This document shows, piece by piece, positions 1 through 5,568 of a stretch of 10,247 nt of DNA (within the stretch, counting starts at the first letter, position 1; each line of letters opens with the position of its first letter). The DNA comes from Candidatus Latescibacterota bacterium (lineage in GTDB: Bacteria > Latescibacterota > UBA2968 > UBA8231), in assembly GCA_003529325.1 (NCBI GenBank), contig DPVW01000092.1:1-10247 (forward strand). The letters are read 5' to 3'. A program made the position numbers and the translations under genes. The notes beneath the pieces were generated by a model. It saw nothing but the letters and a program-made list of their open reading frames with translations, was not told the origin of the DNA and ran no database searches.

Positions 1-414
1 CGACGTCGGCCGCACATGACTCATATCATATATGCAGTAGTGCAGCATCTTGAACAGACGATTGAAGCTACCCAGATACAGAAAGTGATGTGATACGCGC
101 GCCCGTGCGATCGATAAGGGCCGGCAGGTTCTTGTTTCGCACCCCGGTTCCATGTCAAGCAACGCGTATGGCTCCAACTCCAGATGCAAACAGGCCTGCA
201 CGACAAGTTTCCACGGCGGGCTCTGCATCTCACCTCGTTCCAGCCGAGATACCGTGCTTTGATCAACGCCGAGTCGAATCGCCAACTCGCCCTGGCTCAT
301 GGCCAGGCGGCGGCGCGCGGTGACCAGGCGCCTGGAGCGAAAGTCGGGACTCGGAAATGCAGCAGCTCGTCCATTTTCGGGGAACTGGTCCTGCCGAATT
401 TGCGGCGAACTCAT
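1..414 (-). CDS. XRE-type helix-turn-helix transcriptional regulator, partial (C-terminus off the left edge)
   Basis: I translated this frame by hand. It starts at ATG 414-412 and stays open for 138 codons to the first base of the window, with an in-frame TGA not far upstream of the ATG. The protein opens MSSPQIRQDQFPENG. At residues 29-90 it has a typical Cro/C1-type (XRE) DNA-binding fold: RRLVTARRRLAMSQGELA, then IRLGVDQSTVSRLERGEM, where MSQGELA is the first helix of the motif and QSTVSRLERG the recognition helix. A probable fourth helix, WKLVVQACLHLELEPYALL, follows. The later part (residues 93-138, rich in His, Tyr, Arg and Cys) resembles nothing I know and may belong to a ligand domain, or may reflect a frameshift. 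No Shine-Dalgarno sequence precedes the ATG. The gene is divergent from the hydrolase run, so it could regulate that run or itself; this is positional inference. The fold call is fairly sure, the exact start and end less so. Confidence 0.62.
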   Translation of the reverse strand, partial: MSSPQIRQDQFPENGRAAAFPSPDFRSRRLVTARRRLAMSQGELAIRLGVDQSTVSRLERGEMQSPPWKLVVQACLHLELEPYALLDMEPGCETRTCRPLSIARARVSHHFLYLGSFNRLFKMLHYCIYDMSHVRPTS

Positions 415-720
415 GCGGGCCAAGCACTGCGAAAATGGTGCCCATATCGCGCTTCACACACCCTTGGCAGAGCCGGAATCTCGGCAGAAGCCAACAAATG
501 GCCCGGTGATCGAGCCGAGGATAACGAGGGGACACATGGCGGCACTCCAGTGGCAACCGGGAGTGGGAAGGATCTGACTGAAGTTTGTCGTCATTCCGTG
601 TGAGACACCATTCTCGCCGAATATGGGTGCTTACGTCAAGAGACAGGATGAAGTTTTCCCACGACGGATTGCCTACTCTTTCTCCTCATGCAGTCTCTTT
701 CCCTTAGAAGGCGGTGTAAT
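415..720. other. Non-coding spacer between the divergent regulator and the hydrolase run
   Basis: About 300 bp lie between the start of the helix-turn-helix gene and the TTG start of the first amidohydrolase. Open frames crossing it on both strands have no recognisable domain and an amino-acid make-up typical of shadow frames. I see no tRNA, no clear riboswitch and no strong sigma-70 promoter. The short inverted repeat GTGTGAGACAC (598-608; 4-bp arms, 3-nt loop) and TACTCT (674-679), which lies 8 nt before an alternative ATG at 688, are the only regulatory-looking pieces, and both are weak. By position it should hold the promoters of both flanking genes. Confidence 0.5.
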
Positions 721-1611
721 TTGGCCTCCATCTTTGACGCCCACGTCCATGTCTGGACGCCGGACCAGCTGTCCTACCCGCTGGCCCCCGGGTTCGATGC
801 GACCGATCTCTGGTTGCCCTCTTTCACTCCCGACGATCACGAGGCGATTGCCGGTGAGCCCCTACCTATGAATCTGGTGCAGATGACTTGGTATGGTCTC
901 GACCACAGCTACATCCTTGATCTCATCGCCTCCGACCCAGCCCGCTTTACTGGCACAGGAACTGTCCCCGCCATCTGTGATGTCTCTCTGCCACGGCCGG
1001 ATCGGGCCATGCTCAGATTGGCCGAAGGCGGAATTCGTGCTTTTCGATTGCGTGGCCACGCCGCCCAACCTGTACGGGAGCATGCCACCGAACGCTGGCT
1101 CGCGCACGAAGGGTATGACTACATGTTTGCTTGCGCCGCCGAGCATGGCCTTGTGCTCAGCTTCCTCTGCGCCCCCTCCGACTTGTCTGAGATCGACCGG
1201 ATGTGCACTCGACATCCGGAGGCGCCGGTCGTGCTCGACCACTGTGGTGGCGTACGAGTTCGTGACACAACGATCATAGATGCAGATTTGCGATCATTAT
1301 GCGCTTTATCCGAGAAACCCTCTGTGTATGTCAAGTTCGGTCCCGTACACGGACTTGCTACTGGGGCAACCGGCGCAGCAACAACGCCGATCTCCGCTAC
1401 GTTGCCCCTGCTACGGGCCATCGTCGCTGCGTATGGCGCCAGCCGCGTGATGTGGGAGAGTGATTTGGGAGGACCCGTTCTATTACAGAATGGGGCGCTT
1501 GGGTTCCGCTCCTGCCTGGACCTGGTGCGCGAAGAAGCTGAATTCCTCAACTCGGAGCAGCGGGAGCAGATCCTTGGCGGAACGGCACGGCGCCTACTCT
1601 GGAGCACATGA
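721..1611 (+). CDS. Amidohydrolase-2 family (COG3618-like) metal-dependent TIM-barrel hydrolase
   Basis: From the TTG at 721 this is a 296-residue protein opening MASIFDAHVHVW, the usual first strand of the amidohydrolase-2 barrel with the metal-binding HxH pair (H8, H10). Further landmarks are VVLDHCGG with H174 at the end of a central strand, VYVKFG with K205, and VMWESDLGGP with D248, the late catalytic and metal-binding aspartate. No signal peptide is seen, so it is probably cytoplasmic. Known relatives include lactonases of sugar-acid pathways and decarboxylases; which reaction applies here cannot be told. I chose TTG 721 because AGAAGG (706-711) sits 9 nt upstream and the conserved domain begins at once. 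The alternative ATG at 688 adds 11 basic residues and has no Shine-Dalgarno. It is the first gene of a three-hydrolase run, with a 103-bp gap to the next. Family certain, substrate unknown. Confidence 0.88.
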   Translation: MASIFDAHVHVWTPDQLSYPLAPGFDATDLWLPSFTPDDHEAIAGEPLPMNLVQMTWYGLDHSYILDLIASDPARFTGTGTVPAICDVSLPRPDRAMLRLAEGGIRAFRLRGHAAQPVREHATERWLAHEGYDYMFACAAEHGLVLSFLCAPSDLSEIDRMCTRHPEAPVVLDHCGGVRVRDTTIIDADLRSLCALSEKPSVYVKFGPVHGLATGATGAATTPISATLPLLRAIVAAYGASRVMWESDLGGPVLLQNGALGFRSCLDLVREEAEFLNSEQREQILGGTARRLLWST

Positions 1612-1702
1612 TCTGCCTTGGTTGCCTGGAGCCTGTGATTCAGTGAGCTGACGCAGTCTTGTCCTTTACACATAGGCTCTGGAATCTTCGCCTCTGCTTC
1701 GT

Positions 1703-1708
1703 TATGCT
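1703..1708 (+). promoter_or_regulatory. Putative -10 element of a leaderless promoter for the alpha/beta hydrolase
   Basis: TATGCT matches the sigma-70 -10 consensus at 4 of 6 positions and ends 6 nt before the ATG at 1715, which would place the transcription start at or next to the start codon. At a 17-nt spacing upstream only TGGAAT (1680-1685, 3 of 6) is available as a -35. No Shine-Dalgarno precedes the ATG. The AGGAGG seen nearby lies inside the gene (1723-1728) and has no usable in-frame start after it. Confidence 0.42.
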
Positions 1709-1714
1709 ACGTTC

Positions 1715-2599
1715 ATGCGATCAGGAGGCTACAGCCCCGGCAGTACGGCCGCAGCAGCCAGCGCCTGGCAAACCGAGGTCCGCGCAGACCTGTTCGTCGC
1801 CCTGCGCCTCAGCGATCTCGTCAATGGTCCTGGTATTTCACTGCGAGAGCACGTCGTGTCCAGCGAGACAGGTGCAGGGTACTCCCGATCTGAGATCACC
1901 TTCGCCAGCACCCCCACGCGACGAATCAACGCTGTTGTCACCCTACCCGACGGTGATGGCGTCGTCCCCGCTGTGGTCTGCATTCACGGGCATGGTGGCG
2001 ACCGCTTCGTCGTTTTCGACAGCGCTTCCATCTACAAGGGTTTTGCGCAAAAGTTGGCTGGCAGCGGTTATGCCACCATCGCCATCGATGTGGGTCAGCA
2101 CGAGGTGTATGAACAGGGCCGACTGTTGATGGGCGAGCGGCTGTGGGACTGTATCCGTGCCATCGACTGGCTCGCCGCCCATCCCCGCATCGATTCGAGT
2201 CGCATCGGCTGTGCCGGTCTATCTCTTGGGGGCGAAATGGCCATGTGGCTCGGCGCCATGGATACCCGTGTCTGCGCCGAACTCAGTGCCGGTTTCCTGA
2301 CGACGATGGACCAGATGGAGCACAACCACTGTCTGTGCTGGAAATTCGATGGTCTGCGCGAACTCGTCGACTACGCCGACATCTACGCCCTCACTGCGCC
2401 GCGGGCATTGCAGTGCCAGAACGGTCTGCAGGAAACCGAGACTCAGTTCCATGTCCCCCTCGCCCGCCGCGCACTATTGCAGATCGAGCCCGCCTACAGC
2501 GACCTCGGTGCGGCAGGATGTCTGTCGCTGCACATCCATAACGGGGGTCACGAGATCGATCTGCCGGCACTGGAGCTGTTCTTCCAACGCCATCTGTAA
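1715..2599 (+). CDS. Alpha/beta hydrolase of the dienelactone hydrolase / acetyl-xylan-esterase-like type
   Basis: A 294-residue single-domain alpha/beta hydrolase that probably hydrolyses carboxyl esters, for example by deacetylating a sugar, in the cytoplasm; no signal peptide or anchor is visible. After about 60 residues of N-terminal extension comes the strand PAVVCIHGHGGD, whose HGHGG (91-95) forms the oxyanion loop. Next are YATIAIDVGQHE (119-130) and the nucleophile elbow GLSLGG with S170 (168-173). A segment ADIYALTAPRALQCQNG leads to the likely acid around E240-E242, and the catalytic histidine is H279 in NGGHE. The HGHGG-to-elbow spacing and the long lid region MDQMEHNHCLCWKFDG resemble the abhydrolase-7 and acyl-esterase families. 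It begins at an ATG without a ribosome-binding site, next to a -10-like box. It lies 19 bp before the lactonase-like gene, so the two probably act on one substrate. Fold and catalytic Ser/His clear; substrate unknown. Confidence 0.88.
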   Translation: MRSGGYSPGSTAAAASAWQTEVRADLFVALRLSDLVNGPGISLREHVVSSETGAGYSRSEITFASTPTRRINAVVTLPDGDGVVPAVVCIHGHGGDRFVVFDSASIYKGFAQKLAGSGYATIAIDVGQHEVYEQGRLLMGERLWDCIRAIDWLAAHPRIDSSRIGCAGLSLGGEMAMWLGAMDTRVCAELSAGFLTTMDQMEHNHCLCWKFDGLRELVDYADIYALTAPRALQCQNGLQETETQFHVPLARRALLQIEPAYSDLGAAGCLSLHIHNGGHEIDLPALELFFQRHL

Positions 2600-2606
2600 T
2601 ACCACT

Positions 2607-2612
2607 TATATT
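2607..2612 (+). promoter_or_regulatory. Putative -10 element of a leaderless promoter for the lactonase-like gene
   Basis: TATATT matches 5 of 6 bases of the -10 consensus, lies in the 19-bp gap after the stop of the alpha/beta hydrolase, and ends exactly 6 nt before ATG 2619. The gap has no Shine-Dalgarno. No good -35 is seen at 17-18 nt, where the bases belong to the end of the upstream gene. It could give the third gene its own leaderless transcript in addition to read-through. Confidence 0.42.
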
Positions 2613-2618
2613 GTGCCC

Positions 2619-3509
2619 ATGACTGACATCATCGATACGCACCAACATCTCTGGGACCTCGACCGGTTCCGCTTGTCCTGGCTCGCCGGCCTCGACGCCC
2701 TGGACAGATCCTTCACCCATCACGATTACGCCGCCGCCACCCAAGGCCTGGGCGTTGTGCGCTCCGTCTACATGGAAGTCGACGTCTCTGACGACCAGCG
2801 GCGGGAGGAAGTTGACTACGTCGTCGGCCTGTGTGCCAATCCCACCCTACCCACAGTGGCTGCCGTCGTCTCCGGTCGACCCGCGGAGGCTGGCTTCGGC
2901 GACTGGGTCCGCGGGTTGCTGACACATGCAGTCGTCAAAGGGGTACGCCAAGTCCTCCATGTGCCGGACGCGGTTCGAGGTACGTGTCTGCAAACCGACT
3001 TCATCAATGGCATCCGCCTGCTCGGCGAGGCGGGCTTGCGTTTCGATGTGTGCCTGCGTCCCGGCGAGCTCGTAGATGCCGAAAAACTCGCCGGCGCCTG
3101 CCCGGACACACTGCTCATCCTCGACCACTGCGGCATCCCCAACCCCAACATCGTCGCCGGCATTACCGAACCGGATGGCGGTCCCATGTCACACACCGCC
3201 GACGGTTGGCGACGGTCAATCGATGAGATCAGCGAGCGCTCCAACGTCATCTGCAAGATCTCTGGCATCGCTGCCGCTGCTGGGGACACCGACAATCTGG
3301 CCGAACTGCTGGCGCCCACTATCAACCACTGTCTCGACGCATTCGGCCCCGACCGGGTCGTCTTCGGTGGTGACTGGCCCGTGTGCACACTCGGCGCCAC
3401 CTACGCCGAGTGGGTGACCGCCCTACACGCCGTTATCGCCGAACGACCTGCCGACCAACAGTCGCGCTTGCTGCACGACAACGCCGCACGACTGTACGCG
3501 TTGGATTAG
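2619..3509 (+). CDS. Amidohydrolase-2 family protein, L-fuconolactonase/L-rhamnonolactonase-like (COG3618)
   Basis: A 296-residue TIM-barrel hydrolase. The start MTDIIDTHQHLWDLDRF is the signature of the COG3618 lactonase family: HxH at H8 and H10 followed by the LW-D pattern. Then come the family-typical segments SVYMEVDV (49-56), VKGVRQVLH (106-114), LLILDHCG with H170, CKISG with K213, and VVFGGDWPV with D252. Characterised members open L-fucono-, L-rhamnono- or galactaro-lactones; others are decarboxylases. A role in opening a sugar-acid lactone fits the MR-type enzyme encoded next door, but that is inference. I used ATG 2619 because the conserved domain starts there; the frame reads open farther upstream only by overlapping the alpha/beta hydrolase gene. 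Its length equals that of the amidohydrolase at 721-1611, but the two sequences are diverged outside the motifs, so they are paralogues rather than a recent duplication. The 3' end is 4 bp from the converging PhyH gene. Confidence 0.92.
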   Translation: MTDIIDTHQHLWDLDRFRLSWLAGLDALDRSFTHHDYAAATQGLGVVRSVYMEVDVSDDQRREEVDYVVGLCANPTLPTVAAVVSGRPAEAGFGDWVRGLLTHAVVKGVRQVLHVPDAVRGTCLQTDFINGIRLLGEAGLRFDVCLRPGELVDAEKLAGACPDTLLILDHCGIPNPNIVAGITEPDGGPMSHTADGWRRSIDEISERSNVICKISGIAAAAGDTDNLAELLAPTINHCLDAFGPDRVVFGGDWPVCTLGATYAEWVTALHAVIAERPADQQSRLLHDNAARLYALD

Positions 3510-3513
3510 TGGC

Positions 3514-4302
3514 TTAGGCCTTACTCGCCGCCACCCGCGGCTGCAGCAACCTGCCATCCCGTGCCAGCGGAAGGCCAGCAAAAGCGCAGCGATTGTTCCA
3601 TTCGTCGATCGCCTCCGCCGTCTTGTATTCGTTGATGATCGCGTTGCGACTGAGCGCTGTGTAGTTGTGACCGGCCCGATGCACGACGAGGACGTGGATG
3701 ATGACGACATCTCCCGCCCCCACCTGGCAGACGATGCGGTTCGTTTCGTCCACATCCTCCTGCACCAGCACCGATGTGCCTGCCGCTGTCGGCCGCGCTC
3801 CCCGGTGGCTGCCCGCGATCACTTCCGTCGCCCCCGCCTCAAAATCCGTCGGATCCAGATACGTAAGCGCCGCCGCCAGCTCTGGCTTGGAGTGGCGTTC
3901 GTAAGGCCAGTCCTGATGCCAACCCTGGGTCGATTCAAATCCTGGCGGTTTGTTGCGCACCTTACCATTGTGGAAATCGAGATTCGGACCCAGACAGTCC
4001 ACCATGGCCGACACCACTCGGGGCTCCGTGAACTGGTCGAACCAGAAATCTCCGCCCTGGGTTTGATCCATCATGCCGACCACATTCTTGGGATTGTATG
4101 CGTCTGGTGTATACCCTTGGGGCGACTCCATAAAGGAGTAACTCATATTTTTCGGGCGACCGTCGGTCTCAGTCACCAGGGCGTGAAACTCGTCGCGCAG
4201 TCGAGCCAGATCCGCTCCGGAGTAGAATCCGGGAAGATGCAAATACCCGTCGGTGACAAAGGCCTGTTTCTGTTCTGCCGTGAGAATCAGCAACTCATTC
4301 AC
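3514..4302 (-). CDS. Phytanoyl-CoA dioxygenase (PhyH) family Fe(II)/2-oxoglutarate oxygenase
   Basis: A 262-residue protein with the double-stranded beta-helix oxygenase pattern. Iron ligands are visible as H129 and D131 in GWHQDWPYE and H208 in VVHRAGHN. R219 in ALSRNAIINEY is placed to bind 2-oxoglutarate, and N213 follows the distal His as is usual in PhyH proteins. The N-terminus LTAEQKQAFVTDGYLHLPGF is the common family opening. It should couple 2-oxoglutarate decarboxylation to hydroxylation or oxidative cleavage of a small cytoplasmic substrate. Bacterial members act on many compounds, so phytanoyl-CoA itself is not implied. The start is GTG 4302-4300, chosen because GAGGAG stands 8 nt upstream. 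The gene follows the MR-type enzyme by 32 bp on the same strand and they form an apparent two-gene operon. Its stop lies 4 bp from the stop of the converging lactonase-like gene with no terminator between. Confidence 0.92.
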   Translation of the reverse strand: MNELLILTAEQKQAFVTDGYLHLPGFYSGADLARLRDEFHALVTETDGRPKNMSYSFMESPQGYTPDAYNPKNVVGMMDQTQGGDFWFDQFTEPRVVSAMVDCLGPNLDFHNGKVRNKPPGFESTQGWHQDWPYERHSKPELAAALTYLDPTDFEAGATEVIAGSHRGARPTAAGTSVLVQEDVDETNRIVCQVGAGDVVIIHVLVVHRAGHNYTALSRNAIINEYKTAEAIDEWNNRCAFAGLPLARDGRLLQPRVAASKA

Positions 4303-4310
4303 GTCAACAA

Positions 4311-4316
4311 CTCCTC
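4311..4316 (-). promoter_or_regulatory. Strong Shine-Dalgarno that fixes the GTG start of the PhyH gene
   Basis: On the minus strand GAGGAG sits 8 nt before the GTG at 4302-4300, inside the 32-bp gap after the MR-type gene. It contrasts with the lack of a ribosome-binding site at the operon's first gene, as expected if the first cistron is leaderless and the second is initiated internally. Confidence 0.7.
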
Positions 4317-4334
4317 ATTTCATTCGTGCTCCCG

Positions 4335-5441
4335 TCAATCGCTCACGCTCTGCTTTTTACGGGTGTAGCGTGCCAGGACCTCCCGATCGATCTGCAGACC
4401 CAGTCCGGGAGCATCCGGCACCACCACATAACCATCCCGCTGCTCGTATGGGGTCAACGCGAGCTCGGTTCGCAGCTTGTTTTCCGTCATGTCAAACTCG
4501 AACAGGCACGGTTCGGGAACCAATCCGGCACCCTCCGGAAGCGTGGCCTGCCAGTGTAGAGTTGCCGCCAGACGTATGGAACTGCCCCACATATGTGGCA
4601 GAGTACGGAGGCCATGGGCCTCCGTCAGGGCATCAATCTTGCGGCAGGCTGTAAAGCCTCCAGCGATCGAAATATCCGGTTGCACGATATCAAGAGCCCG
4701 TTTTGAGACAATATCACGGAACTCATTCAGACCTTCCAAGGCCTCGCCACCAGCGAGTTGCATCGGCGCCGCCTGGCGAATTTCGCGGTAGGCTTCTACC
4801 GCGGTGGGGGGTACGGGTTCCTCATACCAGTAGATGTCGTGCTCCGCCACGGCTCGTGTCGACGCGATGGCGGTGCCGGCGTCGTAGGCACAGTTGGCGT
4901 CTACTGCCAGCAGCACCTCAGAGCCGATGGCGGCGCGCACTGCGGCAGCCCTGGCGGCGTCGATCCGTGCTCCGAAGCCAATCTTCATCTTCACTGCGGA
5001 GAAACCAGCCGCCACATATGCTCCCGCCTCCTGCGCCAGGCCGGCTGTCGGTTCATCGCCGTCGTACAGAAACAGACCGCTCGCATAGACGGGGAGGCGC
5101 TCGTGCACCGCGCCGCCGAGCAACTGGTGCACGGGCCGCCCCACGGCCTGCCCCATGATATCGTACAAGGCGATGTCGACACCACTCCAGGCGCCCGGAG
5201 TGCAGCCGGCAGTGGTCGCCTCGGCGGCCAGCACTTGAGCGTCAAAGGGGTCTCGACCCAGGGCGTGCGTCAAAATGCCGACTGCCGGCACCCGACTGCC
5301 CTCCCCCCAACCGGTGATTCCCGCATCGGTTTCCACCTCCACCACACCAATGGTTCGCGCCCGATTCCACACGCAGGAGTTGGCAAAGGCCCGTTCCACC
5401 GGGTAGGTGAGATCGTATGTGTGAATTTTCGTAACTTTCAT
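4335..5441 (-). CDS. Mandelate racemase/muconate lactonizing enzyme family protein, MR subgroup (enolase superfamily)
   Basis: A 368-residue enolase-superfamily enzyme: an N-terminal capping domain starting MKVTKIHTYDLTYPVERAF, then a (beta/alpha)7-beta barrel. The catalytic set is complete: the KxK motif (K151, K153 in VKMKIG), Mg2+ ligands D181 (VDANCAY), E207 (WYEEPV) and E233 (AGGEAL), and the His-Asp dyad D256 (VQPDISIAGG) and H283 (PHMWGSS). The ligand spacing 26/26 and the Asp-to-His distance of 27 match mandelate racemase as I recall it (D195, E221, E247; D270, H297), which places it in the MR subgroup rather than the MLE subgroup. Members are mostly acid-sugar dehydratases, with some racemases and epimerases; E315 (LFEFD) is a candidate extra acid. 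A dehydration or epimerisation of a sugar acid is likely, substrate unknown. An upstream in-frame ATG at 5546 exists, but the family N-terminus starts at ATG 5441. It heads an operon with the PhyH gene. Confidence 0.92.
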   Translation of the reverse strand: MKVTKIHTYDLTYPVERAFANSCVWNRARTIGVVEVETDAGITGWGEGSRVPAVGILTHALGRDPFDAQVLAAEATTAGCTPGAWSGVDIALYDIMGQAVGRPVHQLLGGAVHERLPVYASGLFLYDGDEPTAGLAQEAGAYVAAGFSAVKMKIGFGARIDAARAAAVRAAIGSEVLLAVDANCAYDAGTAIASTRAVAEHDIYWYEEPVPPTAVEAYREIRQAAPMQLAGGEALEGLNEFRDIVSKRALDIVQPDISIAGGFTACRKIDALTEAHGLRTLPHMWGSSIRLAATLHWQATLPEGAGLVPEPCLFEFDMTENKLRTELALTPYEQRDGYVVVPDAPGLGLQIDREVLARYTRKKQSVSD

Positions 5442-5451
5442 CAGACTGCAA

Positions 5452-5457
5452 AGTATA
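5452..5457 (-). promoter_or_regulatory. Putative -10 element just upstream of the MR-type gene
   Basis: Reading the minus strand, TATACT (5 of 6 to consensus) ends 10 nt before ATG 5441. A start 6-7 nt downstream would leave a leader of only 3-4 nt, and no Shine-Dalgarno is present. CTTCCA, 17 nt farther upstream, matches the -35 consensus at 3 of 6 positions. The element lies in the 127-bp divergent gap shared with the permease pair. Confidence 0.42.
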
Positions 5458-5568
5458 GGGCAAGCGACGCTGGGTGGAAGACTTGCCAGAGTCCGACCAA
5501 TGAATTCGGTTGTACTATGTGTCCAATGGTTGGTTTCTTTTCTCACATGCCTCCGGAAGCCTTGACTT

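Noticed and set aside
263..556. Minus-strand open frame of 97 codons upstream of and overlapping the regulator
   Set aside because: It covers the N-terminal part of the regulator's helix-turn-helix region in a different frame; its translation is Arg/Pro/Cys-rich with no recognisable motif.
184..603. Plus-strand open frame of 139 codons near the left end
   Set aside because: It overlaps the helix-turn-helix gene antisense, has no Shine-Dalgarno, and its product shows no fold or family pattern.
598..608. Inverted repeat GTGTGAGACAC as an operator
   Set aside because: Arms of only 4 bp are expected by chance, no second full copy is present, and XRE operators are usually longer. Kept only as a remark in the spacer entry.
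1723..1728. AGGAGG as a ribosome-binding site for a later start of the alpha/beta hydrolase
   Set aside because: No in-frame ATG, GTG or TTG lies 5-12 nt downstream, so it is part of codons 3-5 of the gene (Ser-Gly-Gly).
2349..2618. N-terminal extension of the lactonase-like gene
   Set aside because: The frame is open for 90 more codons, but this part lies wholly over the alpha/beta hydrolase gene and encodes Ser/Thr/Arg-rich sequence unlike the family. The domain starts at ATG 2619.
5442..5546. Upstream ATG (5546 minus) for the MR-type gene
   Set aside because: The extra 35 residues are outside the family, and the conserved N-terminus MKVTKIHTYDL begins at 5441 with a -10 box directly before it.
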